Under the pieces are notes generated by a model. It worked only from the letters and a program-made list of their open reading frames with translations, did not search any database and was not told the DNA's origin. The position numbers and the translations under genes are program-made. From assembly GCF_016097555.1 (NCBI RefSeq), contig NC_054702.1, positions 104,174,973-104,238,972 of the forward strand: DNA of 64,000 nt, written 5' to 3'. Positions 1-11,014 of this stretch are shown here, in pieces. How positions within the stretch are numbered: position 1 is the stretch's first letter; every line of letters begins with the position of its first letter. The DNA is from Gigantopelta aegis (lineage: Eukaryota; Mollusca; Gastropoda; Neomphalida; Peltospiridae).

Positions 1-248
1 CCCAGGGTACACGAAACCTGCAGTGCATCCCCAATGTGGGGTCAATCACTCTGGAGACACCCATAATCGCACCCGTGAAGTGGGTGAAAATCAGTGTATA
101 TGGTTTTACCCACTGAGCCTAGCGGTGCACTCACTCTGGGTTAGAGATGGCACTGGCATGAAAAATCCCCTATTGCCTCAGGTTGGATACGAACCCAGTA
201 CCTGCCAGCCTCGAGTCCGATGGCATAACCACTACAACACCAAGGCCA
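1..248 (-). repeat. tRNA-headed SINE (family A variant), cut by window edge
   Basis: Read on the minus strand this begins GGCCTTGGTGTTGTAGTGG and carries a box-B-like GGGTTCGTATCC, followed by the 'gagtgagtgc..ccgctaggctcagtgggta' type body seen in the family A SINEs elsewhere in the window. The part nearest position 1 differs from those copies, so it is a related subfamily. The tail lies outside the window. Confidence 0.75.
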
Positions 249-253
249 GTTGA

Positions 254-487
254 CATACTGATTTATTAATCATCAGCATATAGTCTCACCTTTTTTCATT
301 AGGATCAAGGGATCTTTTATATGCACCATCCTACAGACAGGATAGTACATATCACAGCCTTTGATATACCAGTCGTGGTGCACTAGCTGGAACGAGAAAT
401 GGCCCAATGGGCCCACTGATCGGGATTGATCCCAGACTGACCGTGCATCAATTGAGTGCTTTCCCACTGGGCTACATCCCACCCCTT
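254..487 (-). repeat. tRNA-headed SINE, family B
   Basis: On the minus strand the head reads GGGATGTAGCCCAGTGGG (box A region) and GGGATCAATCCC (box B region). The family body (tatatcaaaggc, gacaggatag, gggatcttttatatgc on the plus strand) and an AT-rich tail ending in ttaataaatcag follow. It sits directly against the preceding SINE. Confidence 0.8.
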
Positions 488-1069
488 ACAAGAGCAAGGA
501 ACTTTAGAAATTGATTACTTTTAAACTTGAAGTGAAACTGAAAGTTTGAACATATAGTGTGATATTCAGAATTTTGGAATCTATATATTAATGCATGCTA
601 TCATGTATTAATCCATAACTTATGTACAGCAAATTAACAACACATTAGGCCTACTAAACAAATTGTTCCCCGAAGTGGGTGAGATTTGTTTTAATAGGCA
701 GAATCACTTTGTTACATGGATGTAATACTCAAAATCTTCCGAGCAGGCCTAATTTAATGTTTATCGGGAGGGCCGTTTTTTCTTCTAGATAAATATTACT
801 GAAAACATATACCTGGGGAATTTTCAGTCATATCTTCATCCATTCCTGAATCAGTTTTTTCACTTGATTCATCCTTCAATGGAACATGATCTTGCTGTAA
901 AAAAAAAAAAAAGTAGCAAAAAAGGTTACTTCAAGTAACTTGTGCCTCAAATAATACTGCCTATTACTGGTAATTTTCTTTGTTCTGTATTTTGGGGAGT
1001 GAATAATTGCTTCACTATCTTAGATTATATGCAGAGCCATTAAAAATATTACTATTAATATTTAATTAT
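488..1069. other. AT-rich spacer, no gene seen
   Basis: Only a short A-run (899-912) and unremarkable AT-rich sequence. No coding signal or recognised repeat. Confidence 0.5.
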
Positions 1070-1212
1070 ATGGCATTGGCATCGGACATATGCCATGATA
1101 TGGACGTATTATGGTAGAGAGGAAATCCGCTGTCACTACTTCATGGGCTACTCTTTTCGATTAGCAGCAAGGGATCTTTTATATACACCATCACACAAAC
1201 AGGACAGTCCTA
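1070..1212 (-). repeat. SINE body fragment (shared A/B core)
   Basis: The minus strand reads taaaagatcccttgctgct, then agagtagcccatgaagta and gacagcggatttcctct. This is the core common to both SINE families here. The tRNA-like head is missing. Confidence 0.7.
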
Positions 1213-1528
1213 CCGTATTATTTGTCATGTTAATCCTATTAGGACGGTTTTCGATCGGTCGAAATACACTATACTACTATTACTAGGCTCGAAATTCGAA
1301 CATTTATGATTTATGCATTAAATTCAAAGATCACCGATGCTCACAAACATGGCAACTACCTCATTAGTTCCTTGGACAACATTCATTTTAATTATAATAA
1401 GAAGAAAATGAGTGAAAACTGATAATTCCTTATCATTTGTTTTGACACATTTGGCGCAAGCATCATATTTCCCGCTTTATTCCACAAGCGCATGCGTTGT
1501 TATTGCAATCTAGAAAGGGACACAACTC

Positions 1529-2385
1529 TTGCTTTCGTTTCTTTCTTCAGTATCCTGTAGCAAAGAGCTACAAACACAACACAACATAGGCTGGCATGCT
1601 TATTTACAAGATATGCTTGATAGTAACGACATTGACAAAAGTCTATTAACTAACGCTAAAATTCAGCCAAAATCAAAATCTAGCTACGCAAACAAAATCC
1701 TTGATGACAGATATTACGAACACTTTAAAATTAAGCTACAGAACTCTGAAAAGCTGCAAATATTTAAACATATTAAAAACAAATATGAAATGGCAAATTA
1801 CTTGAAATATATAAAAAAAATACCAATTTTAGACAAGCTCTCACAAAACTACGTTTATGTGCTCACAGACTGGAAATGGAGATAGGACGTTATAAGAATA
1901 TCCATAGAAATTACCGTATATGCCGGCTGTGCCAAAAAGAACCAGAAGATGAGATTCATTTTTTGACTCGGTGTAACAATAAATATGCATTTAAGAAAAA
2001 TACTATACTATAAAGTCGGTCAAATATGTTCTGAGTTCACATTTCTGTCTGAACTGGAAAAATGTGTTTTCCTTCTTGACAGCCCAGAACAAGTAACTCC
2101 AACTGTTGGGCAATTCTGTTATGAAATGTTCAACCATAGGCAAAATGAACTTACCAGACCCTCTACTACAACACCAACTTGAATAAACACGTACACACAC
2201 TCAGTAACACTGCACACATTTACGTGTACATGTATAACTATTACACGTATATAATCATTGTCATCATTATTATTACTATATGTCTGATCTTACCATTTTA
2301 TATTCTAATTATGTATGTTGTCCAATGTATACCATGCCATGTTTATATGATTCATATATAAATAAATGATTTGATTTTTTGATTT
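1529..2385 (+). mobile_element. LINE 3' end (reverse-transcriptase ORF C-terminus and tail)
   Basis: The reading frame from 1529 runs through an ORF2 C-terminal type sequence (YLKYIKK). It continues in another frame after the A-run near 1810-1818 as KLRLCAHRLEMEIGRYK, then the cysteine cluster ICRLCQKEPEDEIHF..RC. That pattern (GRYKNI...C-x2-C...H...C) is typical of the extreme C-terminus of many invertebrate LINE polymerases. The element ends in a TGATTT-type tail at 2366-2383, as in CR1/L2-like LINEs. This copy is 5' truncated and frameshifted; because the shift lies in a homopolymer it could be a sequencing error. The clade is uncertain. Confidence 0.7.
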
Positions 2386-2518
2386 CTTATATAATTCTCC
2401 TTTCTATGACAAGAGTCCACACTATGATCAGGCTTTCATGGATAAACTAGGAGCAGAATTGTACTTGGAGTAAGGTAAGGAAAGTTCTTTGCTTATATAG
2501 TTATTCATTTGTTTGTGT

Positions 2519-2814
2519 GTTATATTAGAAATTTAGAAAATATTAGAAAACATCTTTGTATTAGGGCGAAAATCATTAAGACTGTTAATACAAACCATAT
2601 ATATCTTAGTAAATTCCGATAGAAACTAGACATAACGTACCAAATAACTCCCTTATGTTTTATACTAGAAAACTAGAAAGTATCAGAAAACAGTTTTGTG
2701 TCAAGGTGAAAATCATTAACTGATTAAGACTGTTAATAACAGCCGTATATATTTTAGCAATTTCCGCTCGCAACTAGACCTAACATACCAACTAACTCCC
2801 TTATCATACAGACT
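2519..2814 (+). repeat. Two tandem ~140-150 bp units, probable LINE 5' UTR monomers
   Basis: Units at about 2519-2655 and 2656-2814 share the order ttagaaa..tatcagaaaa, gaaaatcattaa, gactgttaata, taga..taacata/gta and aactcccttat. They lie just upstream of the ORF1-like start at 3200, so I infer promoter monomers of that LINE. The link to the LINE is inferred from position only. Confidence 0.55.
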
Positions 2815-3134
2815 ATTCCCTTATAGGAATAGTTCATTAATAGTTAATAACAGAACATTGATAAATTGTCATTACCATTGTTAATTTTTACATATTGTGT
2901 TAGAAACTAGTTGTATTTTAGTTTTCGCTATAATATTATTACCCAATAATAGTATTTATCTTACAGGTATACCAATAACCAACATAACTTATTAATTACT
3001 ATTAAATACTAACACCAAAGTAAATATAAAACTAAAAATCACTCAGCAGTATACCCCAAAAACAAATTAAAGCCAGTTACCAGCAAAATAAGCGAGGATT
3101 ATACGTGTCTCCGTTCAGGTCCGCAATAAAAAAA

Positions 3135-3165
<31 letters not shown>

Positions 3166-3199
3166 AAAAAATAACCCGAAAAAAAAAACCCCCAAAGAA

Positions 3200-4374
3200 A
3201 TGGCAACCAACGTAACCGACGTAACCAACGTAACCAACCCAAACAATACGGGAGATACAGTAGATATCGAGATACACGCCCAGACGCAAGATGATAAGGA
3301 AATAACCCCCCCCCCCCCAAAAAAAAAAAAAAACTACCCCCAACGCTACAAATAGCCCCCCCCCAAGTCCCCCCCCTCAAGCAAACCCGCCACAACCAGA
3401 AAAACTAAAAGAACTGTCATAACCGATAAAAGCCTCCACCCAGACATCGAGTTCGTTAATCTAAATGACCTCCTCAACAATAAGGAATTAGCACGTATAT
3501 TAGCAGGCAACTCCACCACCCGCCCCACCCCGACCACCCCCAGAAGATCCGTCAAACGACCCGGCTCTCTTAATCTAAGCCAGGAATTTAACCTAGACAC
3601 AGACAGCGAATCAGATAACGAATCCGAAACTGAAACAGTAAGCGTCCACCCAGAGGTACACTTAAAAAACAAATACGGATCACTCGCCACTCCGGGCAAA
3701 AGCCACAAAAAGCAAAAAAAAAAATGGAAAAAAAAAGCAGCGAAAATGGAATTAGGCAAGTCAAAATTAACGGGGCTAACCCAACGCTGTACCAGTACAT
3801 GCACTGGCAACAGACCGTTGCTGAAGCAACAATAAACTTAACGGATAAAATCTTCCACACGCGTTTAACAAACGGGGATAACTTCATCAAAGGGGACGAG
3901 AATAAACTTAAAGAAATAGGCCAAATAATTGAGCTAAAAACAAACCCAAACGCGGATAAACATGACAACCTCCAACTATTGCCAGTCGCCTTATGCAACA
4001 AAAAAAGAGAGGTAGAACCAAGGTCGGAAAGTCTCACTTTCCACTATCAAACAGAAACCGAAGCAAAAAAAAAAATACACGATTTACTCAAAACCGACCT
4101 CAGCAGAGGAACGCCGAGCAAAAACTGCCAAAAAAAGCTAAACTTCACACAGCAGGCGAACCCAAACACCATCAGTGAAACCACAGCGGACATGATGGAT
4201 GTTACCGCACCTGGCAATAATAATCAAACTAACAAGCACGGGATTGAAGCTACCGCGTCCGCCGTGACAGCTGTCAAAAAAAAACACGAACCAGCAAGCC
4301 ACGGCGAACCGACTCTCGACCCGTCCAAAACACTACTTACCCACAAGGGCTACAATGCTAAAAAGAATAACTAA
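3200..4374 (+). mobile_element. LINE ORF1-like relic (I-clade element, 5' half)
   Basis: An ATG at 3200 opens MATNVTDVTNVTN. Coding-like sequence then continues through three frames to 4374, switching frame at C-runs (3308-3320, 3357-3376) and an A-run (3715-3731). The longest piece, 3724-4374, is a 216-residue Lys/Asn/Thr-rich, low-complexity protein. The plus strand is strikingly A+C rich and G+T poor throughout, unlike the flanks. I see no zinc knuckle or other named domain. Position upstream of a reverse-transcriptase tail, and the 5' tandem units, make ORF1 the likeliest identity. Confidence 0.5.
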
Positions 4375-4609
4375 CCAAAAAATTAAAACTCCGCCCAAAA
4401 ACGGAAAAAATGCCAGCAACTTCCTGAAAGTAAATCAACCCAAAACGTCTAAACCAACAACAAAGTCTAAAACCAATAAACCAACTGGAGCTACCACCAT
4501 AAAAGCAGATAATAACCCTCCCACCCATGCCAACAAAGCCATACCGTCGCTACTATCAATCTCCTTCTCTAAGGCCACACCCCCACCGTCGCTCACCCCT
4601 GCCCCTGCC

Positions 4610-5288
4610 ACCATTCCTAGGAGTCACATTCGACTCAAAACTAACCTTTAGTGACCATATAAACAATATAATCAGACAATCTAAAAATACTCTAAATCTA
4701 CTAAGAGCAATCTCAGGCACCAGTTGGGGGGCGCAAACGGAAGCAATGCTTATGGTTTACAAAGCATGTATACTCTCCAGGATAGACTATGGAGCCCAAG
4801 CCTACAGCTGCGCCGACCCAAAACGTCTGCAAAAATTAGACGTTATCCAAAAACAAGCACTTAGAACAATAGCTAACGTTCTACCCAATACTAGCGGCCA
4901 AAGCTTAGAAGTAGAATTTAACATCATGCAACTTAAATACCGCCGCAATATTCAACATCTCAACTATCACCTTAAAATCCATTCTCTTAAGCTAGACCAC
5001 CCAGTTCAGGAACTTACTCCTATAATAACTAAACCAGGACTAGAATTTAACAAAAATAAAAAAACTCAATGACTCATTTGCCACTAGGGCTAGTAAACTA
5101 GAAATAGAGGTAGGAATCGATAATATACCAGTGGTTCTATACCATATCAATCAGCCTATGGAATGCCACACTCTATATCTAATTAAAAAAGCCACAGACG
5201 AAACACCTTTTCCACCATTTAAAAAAGTCCTGTTTGAAGCCGCAGCCAACGAAAATTACCCTGAGCACATCCACATCTACACGGATGT
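4610..5288 (+). mobile_element. LINE reverse transcriptase thumb and start of RNase H (I-clade)
   Basis: The frame FLGVTFDSKLTFSDHI, then KACILSRIDYGAQAY and LDVIQKQALRTI, is the C-terminal part of an I/Nimb/Jockey-group reverse transcriptase. After a frame change it reaches HIHIYTDVG near 5266, matching the first strand of the RNase H domain that I-clade LINEs carry. The endonuclease and most of the polymerase are absent: ORF1-like sequence is joined directly to the thumb near 4590-4625. At 5288 the RNase H breaks off into the 3' UTR. This is an internally deleted copy. Confidence 0.75.
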
Positions 5289-5443
5289 AGGCGGTCCCTC
5301 CTTGCCCCCCCCCCCCCCACCCACCCACCTTTCCTGTCATGGACGGAGGAGCCGGCCAAGGCCGGCTCTTGTGCCCATGACAGGCGTGCGCTACAACAGC
5401 TTGTTCTGAATGTGCACGTAAAACCCTATGACCTGACCTGACA
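5289..5443 (+). mobile_element. LINE 3' UTR with hairpin and TGACC tail
   Basis: The sequence from aggcggtccctcc, through a C-run and a GC-rich hairpin, to a tail of TGACC repeats is shared with a second copy at 17849-17998. Presence at two sites with a simple-repeat tail marks a LINE 3' end. The hairpin spans 5333-5384. Confidence 0.75.
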
Positions 5444-5512
5444 AGAGTCATGACCAATAATATTTTATGTCTTCTCCCCAAAAAATAAAATAATAATAAT
5501 AATATATATATA

Positions 5513-7157
5513 CACCTCGTCATAAATATCGCACCACACATTTTAAAGTAAAATTAGAAAATATAAGTTTCGGTTTTTTAAACTACAAGTATATATTTAA
5601 TATACTACAACATCTGTGAACATAATATCACAAACACACCCTGTTCCGAGCTGCACGTGCATGCTCAGTCGAGCATGATTGATCCGGGGGTCGGTTTGCT
5701 AACAATGCAGTATGCACATAGCCTCTTTTGGTGTATGTTATGTTGGCAGACACAGCTAAAATTAGATTTTAGGCATAAATTAAGCTTTATTTTGACCAAC
5801 CAGTGAAATGCCCAAGCGTGCAGTGCCTCTGAACCAAAGATGGCGAATTATTGGTATGCACCAGACTGGTATGTCATGTCATGCTATTGGAACACAATTG
5901 AACATTAATCACACTGTCATCAGCAGGCTAATACGTAAACATACTGCTTCCGGTGAAGTGAAGGATGCACCGAGGTCTGGACGTCCCAGAAAAACCAATG
6001 ACAGGGAAGACCGTGCTCTCGTACGCCAAGCCAGACGAAGCCCAAAGTCTTCTTGTACACAGCTGCGACATGGATGGCATCCATACAACAGAGTGTCCAT
6101 CAGCACCATCAGACGACGCCTAAATTCTGCAGGATTGAGAGCAAGACGACCAATCAGACGTCCACTCCTCACAAATCAGCACCGCCATGCCCGTTTAGCC
6201 TGGTGCCAAGCACGTAATCGCTGGAACCTGAGGACATGGAGAAGGATCCACTGGTCCGATGAAAGCAGATTTTTGCTGCATCATACAGACGGGAGGGCAC
6301 GAGTTTGGAGGCAGAGAGGCACAGCATATGATCAGAGGAACATTCAAGCTGAGGTTCCATTTGGGGGTGGATCCGTCATGGTGTTGGGGTGTTGTTCCTA
6401 TGATTGTAAACTTGACCTCATCACAGTTCCCGGAACACTGAATGGACAGATGTACCAGAACTTGATCCTGGACGGTGCTGTTGTGCCTCAATAACCTCGA
6501 CAACCATGCTCTCGCCACACGTCCAGTCTTCATGGACGATAATGCCAGACCACATCGTGCTCGAGCTGTTGTTCAGCATCTCCAACACAACGCCATTGAG
6601 ACACTACCATGGCCTGCCAGAAGTCCAGACCTAAATCCTATTGAGCATTTGTGGGACATTTTGGGACGTAGGGTGAGAGCAAGGGATCCTCCAGTTCAGA
6701 ACCTTCAGGAATTGACCCATGCATTGCATGATGAGTGGCAGCAGATCCCTCAACAGAGCATCAGACGTCTGGTGACAAGCATGAGAAGGCGTGTAGAACA
6801 TGTTATCCAAGTGCGAGGCGGTTACACCAGATACTGAGTTAGCCAGTCATTGTGGACCTTACTAGTGTGTTTGACATTAATGAAATGTGAATTGTGTTGT
6901 GTGTCTGTTGTAACGACCCCGGCAGCCATACTTATTTCACCGTATTTTACGGTGATTTTAGTGAACTTTACTTTGCTACAATTAAACCCTCATTTAGTGC
7001 TCAAATTCGGTCTTGTGTTGTAAATTTTCTGACTGAACGCTCACATGAGGCCATATAAACAGTTTAATGTGCTTTTCTAAGCACCATTTTTATGAGGCTG
7101 AAGATCCAGTTTTACTTAGTGAACAAAATTGGGTGGTGCGATATTTATGACGAGGTG
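5513..7157 (+). mobile_element. Tc1/mariner element with TIRs, nearly intact
   Basis: Inverted ends CACCTCGTCATAAATATCG at 5513 and its complement ending at 7157 are about 24 bp long. A TA precedes the left end; TG follows the right end where TA is expected. The element is 1645 bp and encloses one transposase gene on the plus strand. The ends do not begin with the common CAGT. Confidence 0.92.
5808..6837 (+). pseudogene. Tc1-like DD34E transposase, one frameshift
   Basis: Tc1 transposases bind the element's inverted ends and cut and paste it into TA sites. From ATG 5808 the protein shows the paired-type helix-turn-helix region (residues about 1-115, with SGRPRK at 57-62) and the first catalytic Asp in HWSDESRF (D151). 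It continues through GGGSVMVLG to VVPQ. The rest is in another frame from about 6480: LDNHALATRP, the second Asp in FMDDNARPH, and SPDLNPIEHLWD with the catalytic Glu. There are exactly 34 residues between the second Asp and the Glu. It ends RGGYTRY at 6837. The only lesion I see is the frame change near 6479-6494, so the copy is young, or the shift is a sequencing error. Confidence 0.9.
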
Positions 7158-7204
7158 TGCGAGGATCATTCAAAATACCCCTAGCCAGCCCCGAATTATT
7201 TCTG

Positions 7205-7322
7205 ATGGCGAGACGTAGTCCAATGGTAAAGCGCTCGTTTCATGCGCGGTCGATCTGGGATTTCTCGTTCTAGCCAGTGCACCTCGACTGATATATCAAA
7301 GGCCGTAGTAGGCCTACTTATG
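7205..7322 (+). repeat. Family B SINE, internally deleted
   Basis: The head gacgtagtccaatggtaaag, cgcggtcgatctggga, then tttctcgttctagccagtgc and tatatcaaaggccg match family B in direct orientation. Box B is damaged and everything 3' of the 'aaaggccgt' segment is missing. Confidence 0.7.
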
Positions 7323-8058
7323 GAACTGGAACTGTTATTAGGGGTTAATATGAAATAATATACTTTTTATAGCCTGTACCATCTCAAAATATGGGGTTAC
7401 CTTTTATAATTGTGAAACAACTTATAATTATCCATATTTTATATGCTAACCCCCCTGTCCAAAGATATCAAGTGGCTCCTGGTGTCCAAAAATTCAGAAT
7501 TTGCTAAACGTTAATATTATCAGCCTGTTTCAAAGATAATTTCATGCTGATTTATTCTGTATTAAGAAATGTAGGATAAAAGCCTTTTTTTAAAACCATA
7601 ATTGGAGATAGGTGTTTATGGAAATACAATCCCACCCCCCACCACCACCACCAAATTCTACTATTCAAAGTAGAATCGATTGTTATAATATATTTAGCAT
7701 AATAAACCTTTATTATGATGGTAGCTTTTTTATTTTTAAAGCAGTTTTATTGTATTGAATATATTTTTCAAGGCTGCAATATCCTTGAGTTTTGGTTAAT
7801 GACAATCAACATTGATTGACTGTGTACATTGCATGTTTTGACACAAGTCACGACAATACGATGTTTTGACACATGTCACAATAATAATGTTCTTAAAGCC
7901 AGATAGTTGTTTATATCATATGCACTGCAAACCAATCAGACAATTCTTTTAAACATAAATTATTATAGTGTTACCTCTACTAAAAAAAAAAATATTAGGG
8001 TTTTTTCTGTCAAACTCTTAAAGGAAACAGTTGGCACTGAATTAAAAAATAATTATAA
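7323..8058. other. AT-rich spacer
   Basis: No gene or recognised repeat; short CCA-rich run near 7627-7653. Confidence 0.5.
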
Positions 8059-8334
8059 ATGGCTTCAAAAAGGATGACTTCAAGTAGTGGCCCCAGCCCA
8101 AACAGAGATATGAGATCAAAGTCACAGAAGATTATTGGTGAAGAAATATATATTGAAAAAGCTTCATTGCCGGTGGGGAAAATTCCTGTTAAAAAAACCA
8201 TGATGATGGATCCCGAAAGAAGGGTGTTGGTTCTTTCATGGTACACGGTATTACAATCGATGGTGTTTTCCGTGCATTTCCTTCACTTCCAGTTGCTACC
8301 GAGTGTTGCAAAAATCTGGCTAATCTTAAAATAG
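8059..8334 (+). CDS. Weak ORF, unrecognised
   Basis: An ATG-started frame of 91 residues (MASKRMTSSSGPSPNRDMRS...) with a Ser/Lys/Arg-rich start and a hydrophobic end. I recognise no domain, and nothing around it supports expression. It may be a chance frame or a relic exon. Confidence 0.15.
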   Translation: MASKRMTSSSGPSPNRDMRSKSQKIIGEEIYIEKASLPVGKIPVKKTMMMDPERRVLVLSWYTVLQSMVFSVHFLHFQLLPSVAKIWLILK

Positions 8335-9464
8335 CCATATTAAATATTCTGTCAGTATGTTACCGAAGGTTCTATATATAGCAAAGAAGACTTCAGCTGG
8401 GGTTTAAGGTCTTTATTCAGGGATCACCTGGAGGGATGTGAAGATCCCGATGTTTATAAAAACATTCGCACACAAATATATATCTCTATAACGACCCTGG
8501 AATAACAAAAGAACATAAAATCAGTTACATTTTCCAGGTTAAGTACAATTTACTTCAATATTATATTACTAATGTACATTTAACACACATACATTTCAAT
8601 TTAGACTCAAATCAAATATAATTATAATTCAAAGGTTAATTTAATTATCACATCATTGCTATAAGCATGTGCTAAGCACGTCATAAAACTATATAAATAC
8701 CTGTGTGTATATTCTGTAACACACAGAATTACGACATCACATATAAGTAAATATTTAACCTACCGACTGTGGGTCAGGTCGTTTGAATAATGATGCTGGT
8801 TGTGCGACATCATTGATAACCTGTCAACAAAAAACCACTTATAAATAGGAGCACATAAAATATACACATAGAATATATTCATATATACACTTAATAATAA
8901 AGTAGTTTAATAACTAATTTAGTTATTTACTTATTTGTATTATCAAACCTAATCAAATATTCGTCTTAGAAGACAAATATCCCTATATAATTATAAACAT
9001 TATTAAACACTACTTTAACTCGTTCGCTATAGAATACGTTTTATCAACTGCTTACACATGCTAAGTTCTAATTTAAGGCTTATCATGAAATATGCATACA
9101 CTAATCTAGTTTACTACTTAAAACACATGGTTATATCTTAAAATATATGTTTGTATTTACCTGTGCTGTTAATAACTGTGCCGTGCAGAACTTGATCAAC
9201 TATAAAACGTTGCAATGCTGAAAACCACCTGTCTTGCTTGAATGTTTAAAAGTCTCTGACTCCAGAGAACACCAGGTAACAAAAGAAACAATAGATGAGC
9301 TTACTACTGAACGATTACCTGGCCTGAACACTGAACTGAGGGTGAACAAAACCCAAGCTGACAATACCAAAGACACTGGAAAACAATAGAAACAAAATAA
9401 GAGACAGCTTTGCACTATTAGAGTTAGAAAGAATAAAATATATGTAAACTGTTTTAAAATTGTA
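8335..9464. other. AT-rich spacer
   Basis: No coding region or recognised repeat on either strand; several short direct similarities of AT-rich sequence only. Confidence 0.45.
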
Positions 9465-11014
9465 GTGTATGTGATATGCAATTTAAAACATCCGGTTACA
9501 TGTAGTGGTGTTTCAACTGAAGACCTATTCAAGAAAACTACCTTTCGGATGATGGATTCTGCTAGTCATAATTTTGGTGTTGATGAACAGGTGGTATTAG
9601 AGTTAGGAACAGATCACATACCGGAGGAACTGCTTTGCAGTACCCACCCTGCTCTTATGTTTAATAAGGAGATGGTGGGCGTATGTGCTGATATAGAAAA
9701 TGGCATTGGAAAGGACAAACTTTATTCTGCAGTTCTCATAACTTCCACTACATGCCATGATACAGTATGTGAACAATATATTGATGTTGCAATGCGTCAA
9801 TGTTGCAATGACTTTGACCATAAGATAATTACAGTGACCAATTTGACAAACATATTTTTCCAAAACACAATTATGCTGTACAACTGAAGAAAGAACGTTT
9901 TAACAGATTTGTGTATGCTTGTGCAATAGTGATTCACCATGGAGAAGATTTGACCAAATTCCTTGATAAATATAAACATGTCACCAACTCTCTTGCTTGC
10001 ATTTTAAGAGCATTCCAGGAAGTTGATTGCCTTCAGGTCATGATATTAGCCATGGCAATACTTGGTCAACAACTGATTGAAGGATTCTTGAGTCTGACAT
10101 ACCATGGTACAGTGAACTATGAAAAACTAATCCCTGTTATGCAACAACTTTATGTAGATCTATCCACAAACTGATCCAGCCACTCTGCTTGACCTCTCTA
10201 AACCTGCTTTCAAATTCATATCCACTGATAGGTATGAATCTTGCAAATGGAACAATGATATTATTGTTTCATTGGAAACTGCTATTTCTGCTCACAGGTC
10301 CGAAGTGACACAAGTAATTGGTCTAATGTTACCGAAGCTTGCAGCAGGTTGGTTCAGACAAAGGTGAATTCAACCCAAACAGTGATAAACTTCTCACCAA
10401 GAAGAACATGTCCGTACTTAATAAGGCACCAGTCATTAACATGGACTCCGAGCGCCAGGTTGGAAGGATTAACTATGAGTTGTCAATAAGAGGATCAAAA
10501 GAACTGCCCATTGCTAGTTCATCAATTGTAAAGGGGCAGAGTTTTGATTTGATTAACTCAAACCTGCAAGAGCATTTCAAGACTGCAGAAAAACAGCAGA
10601 AAAGGTCAACCAGCTTGTTAAAGCTTGAAAAGATGAACAGGATAAATTAGTCAAACAAAACTGTTCAGCAAAAGAGTGTGAAAACCTCAAAATCGATATA
10701 AGACGAAACGTGGATTTAGAAAAGCTGAAATCCCTTGGGGGACCTTTCACCTCTTCCAGTGATGTTAAAACTGACATTGCGGACAGATCAATATCACATG
10801 ATGACCAAGTCAGGATCGTGATAGCTGCTTGTCTCTGCCAAAGTCAAGTGATCTGTTTCGACTGAAGAAAAACTACAAGTCATTGTCCATACAAAACTAT
10901 GTATCAAATCTGTGTGTCTATCTTAATAAGGTGCAAGCAAATGCAAGTGCTACAATGGAAGATTTCCATATTGCCCTCGACATGTTAGCTTCTGGTATTA
11001 CAGCAAACAAATGA
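9465..11014 (+). pseudogene. Broken multi-block coding relic, unrecognised
   Basis: Protein-like blocks lie in the same strand and order at 9465-9880, 9911-10174, 10339-10650 and 10829-11014. They include phrases such as IGKDKLYSAVLI, LPKLAAGWFRQR and SSDLFRLKKNYKSL. Composition is that of a normal soluble protein and the last block ends with a stop at 11012-11014. It is broken in several places. The block order resembles repetitive proteins found in other invertebrate genomes, so a mobile-element gene is likelier than a host gene, but I cannot name the family. Confidence 0.45.

Noticed and set aside
3077-4037. Minus-strand frames rich in Phe and Trp
   Set aside because: Shadows of the A+C-rich ORF1-like region on the plus strand.
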